Source of the DNA: Melioribacteraceae bacterium | Lineage (GTDB): Bacteria; Bacteroidota; Ignavibacteria; Ignavibacteriales; Melioribacteraceae | NCBI GenBank assembly: GCA_026983755.1 | Contig: JALSTL010000209.1 | Location: 1 to 28,379 of the forward strand | DNA: 28,379 nt | Direction of reading: 5' to 3' | Part shown: positions 1 to 7,994 of the stretch, one piece after another | How the letters are laid out: each line of letters starts with the position of its first letter | Numbering within the stretch: position 1 is the first letter of the stretch | Translations under genes and position numbers: made by a program | The notes under the pieces: generated by a model | Told to the model about the DNA's origin: nothing | The model's input: only the letters and a program-made list of their open reading frames with translations | Database searches by the model: none

Positions 1-16
1 ACTTTATTTGGAAATT

Positions 17-661
17 ATGAAAAAACTTATCTACATACTTTTTATTATTCCTTTGGTTTTGATTAACGGTCAAAAAATTGGAAAATTGGCAAATGAAAAA
101 CCGCATCTGAATTTTCCGGATAATTCTTTAGGACTGGATATTATGATTGGTGAAGGAGGTTTTGGTATCGGTGGATTTTATAGATACGATTTTTCAAATC
201 AAATAACCGGATTTGCCGATATTTCGGTTTACGAATCAAAAAGTGAAAGGGAAATTCAAAGATATGATTATTGGGGCTATCCGCTTCCTATTCAAGGAAA
301 GAAAAACAGAGTGTTTTTACTACCTTTGAATTTCGGTATTATGTACAGACTTTTTTATACGGATTTAACCGATAATTTGAGACCCTTTATTAATTTTGGT
401 ATTGGACCAACCATGATAATTACAACACCGGCAGTTGAAGAATTTTTCAATTCCTTCAGGCAAGCGAAATCTCATTTGGGTGTTGGCGGTTATATTGGTT
501 TGGGAACTAACATTGGAAATAATATAGGTAGCTTAACCGGAGTAAGTATAAGATATTATATTACACAAGTAGTTAATGGAGGTATAGAACAATTTGAAGG
601 TGATTTCAAGAAGTCTCTTCAACAGGTAACCTTAACTATTAATATTGGTATAATGTATTAA
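17..661 (+). CDS. Small outer-membrane beta-barrel protein
   Basis: Predicted exported protein of 214 residues that probably sits in the outer membrane; no specific function is recognised. The N-terminus is a signal peptide (two lysines, a hydrophobic run to about residue 18, likely cut at ING|Q). The rest alternates short hydrophobic/aromatic strands with Gly/Asn turns (for example the FGIGGFYRYDF and GVGGYIGLGTNIG stretches) and ends in a strand finishing IGIMY, as outer-membrane barrels usually end in an aromatic residue. An in-frame TTG at position 8 would add three residues, but the ATG at 17 gives a normal signal peptide. The upstream region lies outside the window, so its promoter or operon is unknown. 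The family could be any of the small OmpA/porin-like barrels common in Bacteroidota. Confidence 0.7.
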   Translation: MKKLIYILFIIPLVLINGQKIGKLANEKPHLNFPDNSLGLDIMIGEGGFGIGGFYRYDFSNQITGFADISVYESKSEREIQRYDYWGYPLPIQGKKNRVFLLPLNFGIMYRLFYTDLTDNLRPFINFGIGPTMIITTPAVEEFFNSFRQAKSHLGVGGYIGLGTNIGNNIGSLTGVSIRYYITQVVNGGIEQFEGDFKKSLQQVTLTINIGIMY

Positions 662-794
662 TTATTTTTACTTTAATTTTTCCTGCCAACATTTTTGCTT
701 TTACCTTTAACCCTTTAAAAAAAATTACGATTATAATGAGACAAAAATAGTTCCTGAAAATGATATATGTCACAACAATCTCAAGTTACTTCAA

Positions 795-802
795 TAGTTT
801 TG
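795..802 (+). promoter_or_regulatory. Putative -7 box (TAnnTTTG) of the STAS gene
   Basis: TAGTTTTG matches the TAnnTTTG -7 element of Bacteroidota primary-sigma promoters. No TTTG is seen at the expected -33 position, so the match is partial. It lies about 37 bases before the ATG at 839, which supports that start over the longer frame opening at 767. Confidence 0.35.
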
Positions 803-826
803 TGTTTAACAAAGAGATTAAAACTT

Positions 827-833
827 GGGAGAG
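827..833 (+). promoter_or_regulatory. Ribosome-binding site that decides the STAS gene start
   Basis: GGGAGAG ends five bases before the ATG at 839. No comparable site precedes the upstream in-frame ATG at 767. This selects the 130-residue product. Confidence 0.6.
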
Positions 834-838
834 CAAAA

Positions 839-1231
839 ATGAATACCAATATATTTGAAAGAAAAAAATTCCTTACCAAAATTCCCGTGGAAATAACAGA
901 TAATATTTTTAATATATCCAGAACAAATAATTTTATTGTTGTAAATGTTAACTTGGTAAGAGCTACCGCTAACGAAGCCGAAGATTTAAAAGAGTTGTTA
1001 AATCAATTAACGCTTCAAAAAGAAAATATTGTGGTTATTAATCTTAGCAAATCCACCTTTATAGATTCAACTTTTTTAAGTGCTATAGTTAGTTTCAATA
1101 AAAAAATTAAAAACGGCCACAAAAGTATAAGACTTATAGTTAAAAATCAAAGGCAATTTGCTTTATTAAGAATAACTAAAATTGATACTATTTTTAAAAT
1201 TTATCCAACTTTGGAAGAAGCCGTTCAATAA
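839..1231 (+). CDS. STAS-domain protein (anti-sigma factor antagonist-like)
   Basis: A 130-residue single-domain cytoplasmic STAS protein, the fold of SpoIIAA/RsbV-type antagonists that bind or release an anti-sigma kinase depending on phosphorylation. The core runs from about residue 32 to the end: beta strand FIVVNVN, a central strand VVINLSKSTF, then IDSTFLSAIV. There the SpoIIAA DSSG phosphorylation motif is changed to D76-S77-T78-F79, so the phosphorylatable position would be Thr78 with Ser77 beside it. The C-terminal IFKIYPTLEEAV is a typical STAS ending. The 30-residue N-terminal extension is unusual for SpoIIAA. No partner kinase or PP2C phosphatase gene is adjacent; the next gene is a convergent ParA ATPase. 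It could instead be a structural STAS domain without phospho-switching. Confidence 0.75.
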   Translation: MNTNIFERKKFLTKIPVEITDNIFNISRTNNFIVVNVNLVRATANEAEDLKELLNQLTLQKENIVVINLSKSTFIDSTFLSAIVSFNKKIKNGHKSIRLIVKNQRQFALLRITKIDTIFKIYPTLEEAVQ

Positions 1232-1261
1232 ATCTAAAAAATTATATTCGTATCATTTTTT

Positions 1262-1288
1262 AAGTAATATTTTTTCCAAATAATACTT
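1262..1288. terminator. Imperfect hairpin between convergent genes
   Basis: AAGTAATATTT (1262-1272) and AAATAATACTT (1278-1288) pair at 10 of 11 positions around a five-base loop, between the STAS stop and the ParA stop. The stem is AT-only and no clear T-tract follows it on either strand, so terminator function is only a suggestion from position. Confidence 0.3.
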
Positions 1289-2066
1289 AGAAAATTGCAG
1301 GAGTATTTTGTCTATTAATAATTTCTTCTGCTAAATTTCTATAAGCAATAGAAGATTTTGCTTGAGGGGCAAAATATATAATCGGTTTGTTATAAAATGA
1401 TGCTTCCGAAATAGTTACATTCTTAGGTATTACCAAATCAAAGGTATAATTCGGGTATTTTTCCAAAAGTAATTTTTTTGCAAGAAACGAAGCCTTGGTA
1501 TTCTTTTCATACATAGTTAACAATAATCCTTCAATTTGTAATTTGGAGTTATATTTCTTTCTAATATATTCAATATGTTCAATAAATCTTTCAAGTTCGT
1601 TTACGGAATACTGAGAAGCTTTTACGGGAACAAGAACCGAATCGGAAGTAACCAAAACATTTGTAGTAATTCCCGATAAAGTAGGCGGACAATCGATAAT
1701 CACATAGTTATAACCGAAAATTTCGGAAGAAAGGAGATCTTTAAAAAGAAATTCTTGCGTAATTACGTTGGAAAATTTTTTTTCATTTTCATAATCCAAC
1801 TTTCGCATCGGTATAAAATCCAAATCGTTATTATCAGTTTTATGTATAACGCTTTTAAAAGATTTGTTAAACGTAAATACATCCAAAATATCTCCGGTAA
1901 TATTCGAATTATTAAAACCGAAAGAAGCGGCACACTGCCCTGCGGGGTCCAAATCTATTAATAAAATACGTTTTTTATTTTCCGCTAATGCAATAGCCAA
2001 ATTTATTGCTGTGGTTGTTTTTCCAACTCCTCCTTTGGGAGTTGATACGGCTAAAATTTTTCCCAT
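1287..2066 (-). CDS. ParA/Soj/MinD-family ATPase, orphan
   Basis: A 259-residue P-loop ATPase of the ParA/Soj group. These dimerise on ATP binding and position DNA or protein cargo on the nucleoid or membrane. It has the deviant Walker A PKGGVGKTTT (residues 10-19) with signature lysine Lys11 and P-loop Lys16. The Walker A' strand is LLIDLDPAGQ (35-44), with Ala42 where DPQGN is usual. Walker B is YVIIDCPPTL (121-130), and the Soj-like C-terminal segment is IPKNVTISEASFYNKPII. Length fits chromosomal Soj. No parB, parS-like site or rep gene is seen beside it; its neighbours are a convergent STAS gene and a divergent peptidase. That makes it either a Soj separated from its partner or an orphan positioning ATPase. 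Hydrolysis looks intact. Confidence 0.85.
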   Translation of the reverse strand: MGKILAVSTPKGGVGKTTTAINLAIALAENKKRILLIDLDPAGQCAASFGFNNSNITGDILDVFTFNKSFKSVIHKTDNNDLDFIPMRKLDYENEKKFSNVITQEFLFKDLLSSEIFGYNYVIIDCPPTLSGITTNVLVTSDSVLVPVKASQYSVNELERFIEHIEYIRKKYNSKLQIEGLLLTMYEKNTKASFLAKKLLLEKYPNYTFDLVIPKNVTISEASFYNKPIIYFAPQAKSSIAYRNLAEEIINRQNTPAIF

Positions 2067-2160
2067 ATTTATTTTTAATAGTTAAAATTTATAATATTAC
2101 AAAATAATGATTATTTTTTACTTAACAAGTGAATTATATCAATTTTAAATTATTTTGGGT

Positions 2161-2330
2161 TTTAACAGAATTATGCAATAGAAAAACAGAATAGCTCTAA
2201 ACTATTGTGATAAAGGCAATTATTCTAAAGCAAAACATTAAGAAGGGTTAAATTAAAAAGTCTCTTTAACTTATTTCATATCAAAGTAATATAAACAATT
2301 TCTAAATTCTAATGCATAATTTGGGTTTAA
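2161..2330. repeat. MITE-like inverted repeat element, copy A
   Basis: A 170-base intergenic element with a second, same-orientation copy at 17576-17746, about 80% identical by eye. The outer ends pair as inverted repeats: the left reads AGAATTATGCAATAG and the right, reverse-complemented, reads CCAAATTATGCATTAGA. TTTAA flanks it on both sides (2161-2165, 2326-2330), either as a target-site duplication or as the outermost element sequence. The internal hairpin of copy B is degraded here. It contains no ORF and fills most of the 318-base gap between parA and the M14 peptidase, ending 54 bases before the peptidase ATG. Confidence 0.7.
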
Positions 2331-2384
2331 GTTAGTATTTTTACAAATGGTTTCTATTTCAAAAAAAAGTAAAGGATTTCTTTC

Positions 2385-3842
2385 ATGAAATTTTTAATAA
2401 CATTAATTTTTTCATTTTTAATTACAAGCGGATTTAACATGGCACAAAATATCGATATTCAAAAATTTTACGAATCTTATGCTTTTTACAAAAACGCCGG
2501 CTTTAGCAAAGCAAGATTTAAGCATAAAGACATAATAAAAAATATTAATAAGCTGAAAAAGAATAAAATGTTCGAAATAAAAAAATTAGGTTCATCTGTT
2601 GAGGGACGTAATATTTTTATGATAACAATCGGGCAAGGTAAAACCGATGTTTTATTATGGTCCCAAATGCACGGAGACGAACCTACTGCAACAATGGCAT
2701 TGTTCGATTTGTTTAATTTTTTTGCGGCCGATGATAATTTTAATGCTTACAGAAAAAATATTTTTTCCAAATTAACTTTACATTTTATTCCGATGTTAAA
2801 TCCCGATGGTGCGGAAAAATTTCAAAGACGTAATGCTTTGAATATCGATTTGAATAGAGATGCAATAAGATTGCAAAGCCCCGAAGCAAAAATATTAAAA
2901 GTGGTAAGAGATAGTTTAAAACCCAAATTCGCTTTCAATTTACATGATCAAAAAACAAATTACACTGCGGGACAAAGTTTTCGCTCGGCAACAATTTCTT
3001 TTTTGGCGCCCGCATTCAATTATAAAAAAGATATTAATCCCGTTCGGGAAAATACTATGAAAGTTATTGCTAAGTTAAATTATGTGCTTTCGAAATTTAT
3101 TCCGGGACATATAGCCAGATATAACGACGATTTTGAACCTCGAGCTTTCGGAGATAATTTTGTTAAATGGGGAACGAGTTCTGTTTTAATAGAATCCGGC
3201 GGTTGGGAAAACGATACCGAAAAACAGTATGTTCGTAAATTGAATTTTATTGCTTTGATATCCGGTTTTAATATTATTGCCAATGAATTTTATAAACATG
3301 CTAACGTTGAAGAATATAACGCAATTCCGGTAAACGATAATTTATTGTTCGATTTATTATTAAAAAATTTAAAAGTGAAATATAGAAACAAAATTTATGT
3401 TGTTGATATCGGAATTAGCAGAGAAGATGTAACAACCGCAGATTTTAAGAATCATTATTATGTAGGCAAAATTGAAGACTGGGGAGATCTTTCCGTTTTT
3501 TACGGATATAAAGAATTGGATTTAAAAGGATGTGAAATCAGAAAATCGAAAGTATTTAATTTGGAAAATAGAAAGCTTGAAGATATAGATACACAAAAAT
3601 TGCTAAATAAAGGTTACGGTTTTATTCAATTGGATTCCGATATTTACAACGGTGAATTTACAACTTTCCCGTTAAATGTTATACTTAAAAATGCCAATCC
3701 GAACCTAAATGTTGAATATTCTAATTATGCCAATTTTACAATTTGGAAAAATAATAAATTATTATATAATGTTGTTAACGGCTGTATTCATAATGTAGAT
3801 ACCGATAGTTATAAAATTAAAAACGGATTGATTTTTCGGTAA
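2385..3842 (+). CDS. Exported M14-family zinc carboxypeptidase
   Basis: A secreted metallopeptidase of 485 residues in the M14 (carboxypeptidase A-like) family, which removes C-terminal residues from peptides or cell-wall stems; the substrate is unknown. A signal peptide spans residues 1-20 (cut at NMA|Q). The zinc site is visible: H96-G-D-E99 in the QMHGDEPTATM segment, then His187 in FNLHDQ. Substrate-binding residues lie in LNPDGAEKFQRRN and DLNRD (about 138-159). The catalytic-type Glu270 is in VLIESGGWEND. The C-terminal 190 residues are beyond the peptidase core, are beta-rich and are not recognised. An AAAGG site lies upstream of the ATG. It is monocistronic and converges on the rRNA methyltransferase operon. 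Confidence 0.85.
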   Translation: MKFLITLIFSFLITSGFNMAQNIDIQKFYESYAFYKNAGFSKARFKHKDIIKNINKLKKNKMFEIKKLGSSVEGRNIFMITIGQGKTDVLLWSQMHGDEPTATMALFDLFNFFAADDNFNAYRKNIFSKLTLHFIPMLNPDGAEKFQRRNALNIDLNRDAIRLQSPEAKILKVVRDSLKPKFAFNLHDQKTNYTAGQSFRSATISFLAPAFNYKKDINPVRENTMKVIAKLNYVLSKFIPGHIARYNDDFEPRAFGDNFVKWGTSSVLIESGGWENDTEKQYVRKLNFIALISGFNIIANEFYKHANVEEYNAIPVNDNLLFDLLLKNLKVKYRNKIYVVDIGISREDVTTADFKNHYYVGKIEDWGDLSVFYGYKELDLKGCEIRKSKVFNLENRKLEDIDTQKLLNKGYGFIQLDSDIYNGEFTTFPLNVILKNANPNLNVEYSNYANFTIWKNNKLLYNVVNGCIHNVDTDSYKIKNGLIFR

Positions 3843-4022
3843 ACGGTAAAATAGCAATTTTTTTATCTACCGGTTTTATCATTGAATTATTTTGTTGCCA
3901 TAATTTAACATTAAAAATTTAATTTTTAGAAGGGTTCATATTTTTATAAAATTTTACAAATTACATATCGGTTTAACAATTTTTTGTATAAAATATTAAG
4001 TTTTTTAATTTTAATAACCGAA

Positions 4023-5444
4023 TTAAATAATACTTGCACTTCTTTTCGATTTTGGGAAACTACTTTTAAAAGTTTTTTCCAATGCAATACCGGTTCCTAA
4101 AATCAAGTTATTGTATTTAACAATTTTTAAACCTTTTTCTTTTGCGGTTCTTTTAATAATTCCTCCGTTAAAATATATTTGTAATTCCTGGCGGGTTTTT
4201 AATGTAAAAATATTTTGCTTTGCGTATTTCCCAAGTATTTGTGCCGCATGCGAATGCAACCGTACGGAATTATTTTTATCGATAATTCCGAATTTAGTTC
4301 CGATTCTTTCAAACAATACGTTATTGTTTGCTTTCCAATCCGATGCTACAAAACTAATGTTATGGCCGGAAAAAATATATTTATAATTTCCCAAAATATT
4401 TTTTTGTAAACCGAAATATTTTTCAACGGCGTTTATATGTTCTTTTATTTTTACATTATCTCGGTTCAGCTGTAATTTGTTGTTCCCGAAAATTTTCGTT
4501 TTTTTAGTTGGTTCCGTTTTATCCGTTTTTGTTAATTTGGCTATGTAAAAACCTTCGGATTGGATTTCCCACGGCAAAATTCTTTTTGATTTGGCTAAAT
4601 CGGGATGTAATTTTATTCCTTTGATTTCGTTAAAACCGTTTTTGTGCGGAAGGTTAAGTTTAAAATCAACAATTTTAACCGGATAGTTTTTTAATATTTT
4701 ATTAATTACAAATTCATTTTCTTCCAAAGTTAAGGTACAAGTTGAATAGACAATATCGGCACCAACTTTTGCCATCTTGATTGCACTTATTAAAAGTTTT
4801 AATTGAAGTTCGGCAATACGTTCCACTCTTTGTGTTTTCCACCATTTTAAAACTTCATTCTTTTTTTGAATAACCCCCAAAGCACTGCACGGAACATCAA
4901 CCAAAATTTTGGTAAAATATTCTTCGAAATGTTTGCTTAATAATTCACCTTTGTATTTTAATACGCCTGTGTTTACGGCATTCATTTTGTCAATGTTATG
5001 TACCAAAGCTTTAACTCTGTTAAGGTTCGGTTCGTTAACATAAAGAGTTCCTTTTTTATTCATCAAATCCGATAGTTGTGTAGATTTAGAACCGGGAGCG
5101 GCACATAAATCCATTACAACATCATAAGGAGACGGGTTTAATACCAAAGACGGTATCATAGAAGATAAACTTTGGATATAATATTTTCCTATTGCATGCT
5201 CTATTGTTTTGCCAATCAAATCTTTTCCTTCAATAACATAATAAGCATTGGAAATTGTTTTTACCGGGTCAAGTTTTATTCCGTAATTTTTTAGTTTATC
5301 TATTAAAAGCGGTTGCTCTTTGTGCGAAACACTAAAACGTAATGTTAAAGGATATTCTTCGTTAAAAAAAGCTTGATATTTCTCAAAATAATCGTTTCCG
5401 AAAACGGATTTTATGTATGTTGAAATATTATTGCTTAATTCCAT
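4023..5444 (-). CDS. RsmB/RsmF-family rRNA (cytosine-5) methyltransferase
   Basis: A 473-residue SAM-dependent m5C methyltransferase of the NOL1/NOP2/Sun family, acting on rRNA in the cytoplasm. The SAM-binding motif is DLCAAPGSKS (112-121). The two catalytic-region cysteines are Cys186 in DVPCSALG and Cys236 in YSTCTLTLEENE, the nucleophile and release cysteines of the family. About 170 residues follow the catalytic domain and resemble the RsmF-type C-terminal RNA-binding extension; no NusB-like N-terminal domain is present, so RsmF (16S C1407) or a relative is more likely than RsmB. It is the last gene of the lgt operon, ten bases after the unknown gene, with no evident Shine-Dalgarno site. 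Confidence 0.85.
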   Translation of the reverse strand: MELSNNISTYIKSVFGNDYFEKYQAFFNEEYPLTLRFSVSHKEQPLLIDKLKNYGIKLDPVKTISNAYYVIEGKDLIGKTIEHAIGKYYIQSLSSMIPSLVLNPSPYDVVMDLCAAPGSKSTQLSDLMNKKGTLYVNEPNLNRVKALVHNIDKMNAVNTGVLKYKGELLSKHFEEYFTKILVDVPCSALGVIQKKNEVLKWWKTQRVERIAELQLKLLISAIKMAKVGADIVYSTCTLTLEENEFVINKILKNYPVKIVDFKLNLPHKNGFNEIKGIKLHPDLAKSKRILPWEIQSEGFYIAKLTKTDKTEPTKKTKIFGNNKLQLNRDNVKIKEHINAVEKYFGLQKNILGNYKYIFSGHNISFVASDWKANNNVLFERIGTKFGIIDKNNSVRLHSHAAQILGKYAKQNIFTLKTRQELQIYFNGGIIKRTAKEKGLKIVKYNNLILGTGIALEKTFKSSFPKSKRSASII

Positions 5445-5454
5445 TTTGTTAGGA

Positions 5455-5880
5455 TTAGTATCTGTGTAAATTTGCGAGGGAAAATATTTTATTTATTAAT
5501 TTTTTATGTTTAAATGAACGTCCGAATTTTTTTTTACATTCTTGTTCCATGTTTTTTAACACCTCATCCAAGTACTTTTCATAATTTTTTACAACCTGTT
5601 CAATTTCATTTTTCTTTTTGGGTATTTTAATTTTTAAAGGTTTATTTCTATTAGAATAAAGAATATACTTTAATTTGAAAATATTTTCCGTTTGTAGAAA
5701 TGTATTTCCATTGGTATCGGAAATTTCGTATTTACCGAAAAGATACGAACCTTTTAACAAATCCGTTCCCGGCATTTTCATATTTTTAGTTTCGATATTT
5801 TTTATAAAACTTTCGGGAAAATGCTTGGTTTCGTTGTTTAACTTGGTTACCCAATAAGTTTCAAATTCTTTATGATTCAT
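5455..5880 (-). CDS. Uncharacterised 141-residue protein in the lgt operon
   Basis: I do not recognise the family. It is a predicted soluble, lysine-rich protein with no signal peptide or membrane segment. It has a beta-like middle (LLKGSYLFGKYEISD, FLQTENIFKLKYILY) and a basic helical C-terminal half (about residues 85-130) rich in Lys/Glu, ending KLINKIFSLANLHRY. The start six bases after the propeller gene stop and ten-base spacing to the methyltransferase put it in the same transcript, and this arrangement argues it is real. The basic helix would suit RNA or ribosome binding beside a rRNA methyltransferase, but this is speculation. Confidence 0.65.
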   Translation of the reverse strand: MNHKEFETYWVTKLNNETKHFPESFIKNIETKNMKMPGTDLLKGSYLFGKYEISDTNGNTFLQTENIFKLKYILYSNRNKPLKIKIPKKKNEIEQVVKNYEKYLDEVLKNMEQECKKKFGRSFKHKKLINKIFSLANLHRY

Positions 5881-5886
5881 GAAAAA

Positions 5887-7026
5887 TCATTTTTTAAAAT
5901 TCATATCTTCGCTTTGCGGTGTTTCAATCCAATCGGCAACAAAAATATTTGTATCGTGCGTGGGTTTCCCGTTTGCTTGTCTGTTGGAAGCAAACACAAA
6001 TTTTTTCCCGTCGAAAGAAAACATCGGGAAAGCATCGAATGTACCGCTATGTGTAATTTGTTCAAGATTTTTACCGTTTATATCAACCATAAAAATATCG
6101 AATAGTCTTCCTCCTTGTTTAAGAGAATGATGGTTTGAACAAAATAATATTTTTTTATCGGAAGGATGAAAAAACGGTGCCCAGTTTGCACCCGGCAAAT
6201 TTGTTACTTGTTTAACATTTTTACCGTTTATATCGGATATAAAAATATTAAGTGCGGTAGGTTCAACAAAACCTTTGGCCAATAGTTTTTTATATTCCTT
6301 TGCAGCTTTACCTTTGGGGCGGCTGGCTCTCCAAACTATTTTTTTAGAATCATAAGAAAAAAAGGCGCCACCGTCGTATCCTAATTTATCTGTTAATTGT
6401 AAAAGTTTACCTGTTTTAATTTCGTAGCGCCACAATTCCAAATCGCCCGATCTCGTTGAAGTAAAAACAATATATTTACCATCGGGCGAAACGGTAGCTT
6501 CGGCATCGTAACCTTCTCCGCCAATTAATTTTTTCAGATTGGAACCGTCTTGGTTTGCAATGTAAATATCGTATGTTTTATATATCGGCCATACATATTT
6601 TCCATCTGCAAACATAGTTGTTTTCGGGCATTTTTTACTTGCTTCGTGAGTAGAAGCAAAAATAATTCTACCGTCTTTCAAAAAGTAAGAACAAGTGGTT
6701 CTTCCTTTACCCGTAGAAACCAATCTATATTGTTTACCGCTTTTAAGTTTAGAACCGTTGGCATTCATTATAAAAATTTGATCGCATCCTTGCGGATTTA
6801 TTTTTCCCCAATCGCTTTGAAAAATCAATTGTTTATTATCAAAGCTCCAGTATGCTTCGGCATTATTTCCGCCAAAAGTTAATTGTTTGATGTTTCGTAA
6901 ATGTAATTCTCCCGGGAAACGTAAAAGATCGCTTTTAGGATTATATGTTTGTGCAATACAGTTATATGTATAAAATTGAATTACGGTTACTAAAATTGTA
7001 ATTAAAATTTTTACTTGTTTATTCAT
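5887..7026 (-). CDS. Exported TolB-like beta-propeller protein (PD40 repeats)
   Basis: A 379-residue secreted protein built from WD40-like/PD40 repeats, the propeller type of TolB and of DPP IV-like N-terminal domains. The signal peptide is residues 1-26 (MNKQVKILI... cut near IAQ|T). Blade motifs recur: YWSFDNKQLIFQSD, TVSPDGKYIVFTSTRSGDLELW (about 178-199), FFSYDSKKIVWRASRP, FFHPSDKKILFCSNHH and FSFDGKKFVFASNRQ. Each is followed by a D-I-F/Y-hydrophobic strand and an asparagine/glycine turn. There is no C-terminal peptidase and no N-terminal TolB domain, so it is a free-standing propeller, probably periplasmic. The start overlaps the lgt stop by four bases (ATGA) and has AGAGGA upstream, so it is translationally coupled to lgt. 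Confidence 0.8.
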   Translation of the reverse strand: MNKQVKILITILVTVIQFYTYNCIAQTYNPKSDLLRFPGELHLRNIKQLTFGGNNAEAYWSFDNKQLIFQSDWGKINPQGCDQIFIMNANGSKLKSGKQYRLVSTGKGRTTCSYFLKDGRIIFASTHEASKKCPKTTMFADGKYVWPIYKTYDIYIANQDGSNLKKLIGGEGYDAEATVSPDGKYIVFTSTRSGDLELWRYEIKTGKLLQLTDKLGYDGGAFFSYDSKKIVWRASRPKGKAAKEYKKLLAKGFVEPTALNIFISDINGKNVKQVTNLPGANWAPFFHPSDKKILFCSNHHSLKQGGRLFDIFMVDINGKNLEQITHSGTFDAFPMFSFDGKKFVFASNRQANGKPTHDTNIFVADWIETPQSEDMNFKK

Positions 7027-7847
7027 TGATTCCTCTTTTCATTTTCGTTTTTTAATTTTTTTCTTGTTATAACTAAGTATAATCCCCAAATAATTAAAGG
7101 GATACTTAACAATTGTCCCATGTTCAATATCATTCCTTGTTCAAACGGTTCTTGGTTTTCTTTGTAAAATTCTATAATAAATCTTGCGGAAAAAACTAAA
7201 GTTAAAAAAATTCCGAACAAATAACCGTCTTTAAGCTTTTTAAAATTTTTTATGTAAATATTATACGTAATAAAAAATATAATAAGGTAAGAAAAAGCTT
7301 CGTATAGTTGAGTGGGATGTCGTGGTGTTAAGGGGTCTTTTACCCATGCTTTTACAAACTTGAAAGCCCAAGGAACATTTGTAGGTTTACCGATAATTTC
7401 CGAGTTCATTAAATTTCCTAATCTTATAAAAAATCCGGCAAGTGCAATTGTAATACCGACTCGGTCTAATACCCAATAGAATGATTGGTCGGCTTTCTTT
7501 TTTGAATAGAGATAAATTGCTATGCCTATTCCTATAGCGGCACCATGACTGGCTAATCCGCCTTTCCATGTTTTTAATATTTCCAACGGATGTGTTAAAT
7601 AATATTCCGGATTGTAAAAAAGACAGTGACCTAAACGGGCACCAACTACGGTGCCTATTATCATATACCAAAGTAAATCGTTTAAATCTTTTTCGGATTT
7701 ATTTTCTTTTTTGAATATTTTAGTCATAATTTGAAAACCGATTAAGAAAGAAGCGGCAAACAGTAAACCATACCAACGTATAGTTAGTGTGCCAATTATG
7801 GGTAAAGGTATGGAAAATATTTCACGACTTACGTCCCAAGTTATCAT
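7023..7847 (-). CDS. lgt: Prolipoprotein diacylglyceryl transferase
   Basis: Lgt transfers diacylglycerol from phosphatidylglycerol to the lipobox cysteine of prolipoproteins in the inner membrane, the first step of lipoprotein maturation. The 274-residue length and about seven hydrophobic segments match the family. Hallmarks are RWYGLLFA (Tyr26), GARLGHCLFYNPEYY (69-83), the GGLASHG segment with His101, the Lgt signature IRLGNLMNSEIIG (Arg142, Asn145, Glu150), PRHPTQLYE, and Arg222/Glu226 near the C-terminus; these are the positions known as important in the E. coli enzyme. It is the first gene of a four-gene operon. Likely clients within this window are the TPR lipoprotein and the rhodanese lipoprotein. 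Confidence 0.97.
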   Translation of the reverse strand: MITWDVSREIFSIPLPIIGTLTIRWYGLLFAASFLIGFQIMTKIFKKENKSEKDLNDLLWYMIIGTVVGARLGHCLFYNPEYYLTHPLEILKTWKGGLASHGAAIGIGIAIYLYSKKKADQSFYWVLDRVGITIALAGFFIRLGNLMNSEIIGKPTNVPWAFKFVKAWVKDPLTPRHPTQLYEAFSYLIIFFITYNIYIKNFKKLKDGYLFGIFLTLVFSARFIIEFYKENQEPFEQGMILNMGQLLSIPLIIWGLYLVITRKKLKNENEKRNQ

Positions 7848-7970
7848 TTATTACATCTCAACTTAAATTTTATAAAAACTTCTTAAACAGAGTTAAATAT
7901 ATTAAACAATCTAAACAATAAAAATAATTATATGCAAGTAAAGTTAAGTAATAGAAGAACAATAAACCAA

Positions 7971-7992
7971 CGGTTACAAATTTTAGTAACCG
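7971..7992 (-). terminator. Rho-independent terminator of the kinase/NtrC operon
   Basis: On the minus strand, CGGTTAC and GTAACCG form a perfect seven-pair stem around an eight-base loop, two bases after the response-regulator stop codon. A T-rich run (TTGGTTTATTGTT) follows. The flanking AAATAAA/TTTATT segments can extend the stem. Confidence 0.6.
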
Positions 7993-7994
7993 AT

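Noticed and set aside
767..838. Longer STAS frame starting at 767
   Set aside because: No ribosome-binding site precedes that ATG, a -7 box lies inside the extension, and the extra 24 residues look unlike the family. The ATG at 839 has GGGAGAG upstream.
1755..2085. Overlapping plus-strand frames inside parA
   Set aside because: They are antisense to a protein with complete ATPase motifs and have no recognisable sequence.
3841..3876. Imperfect hairpin AAACGGTA / TACCGGTTT after the M14 peptidase
   Set aside because: One bulged base, a 19-base loop and no T-tract directly after it; too weak to call a terminator.
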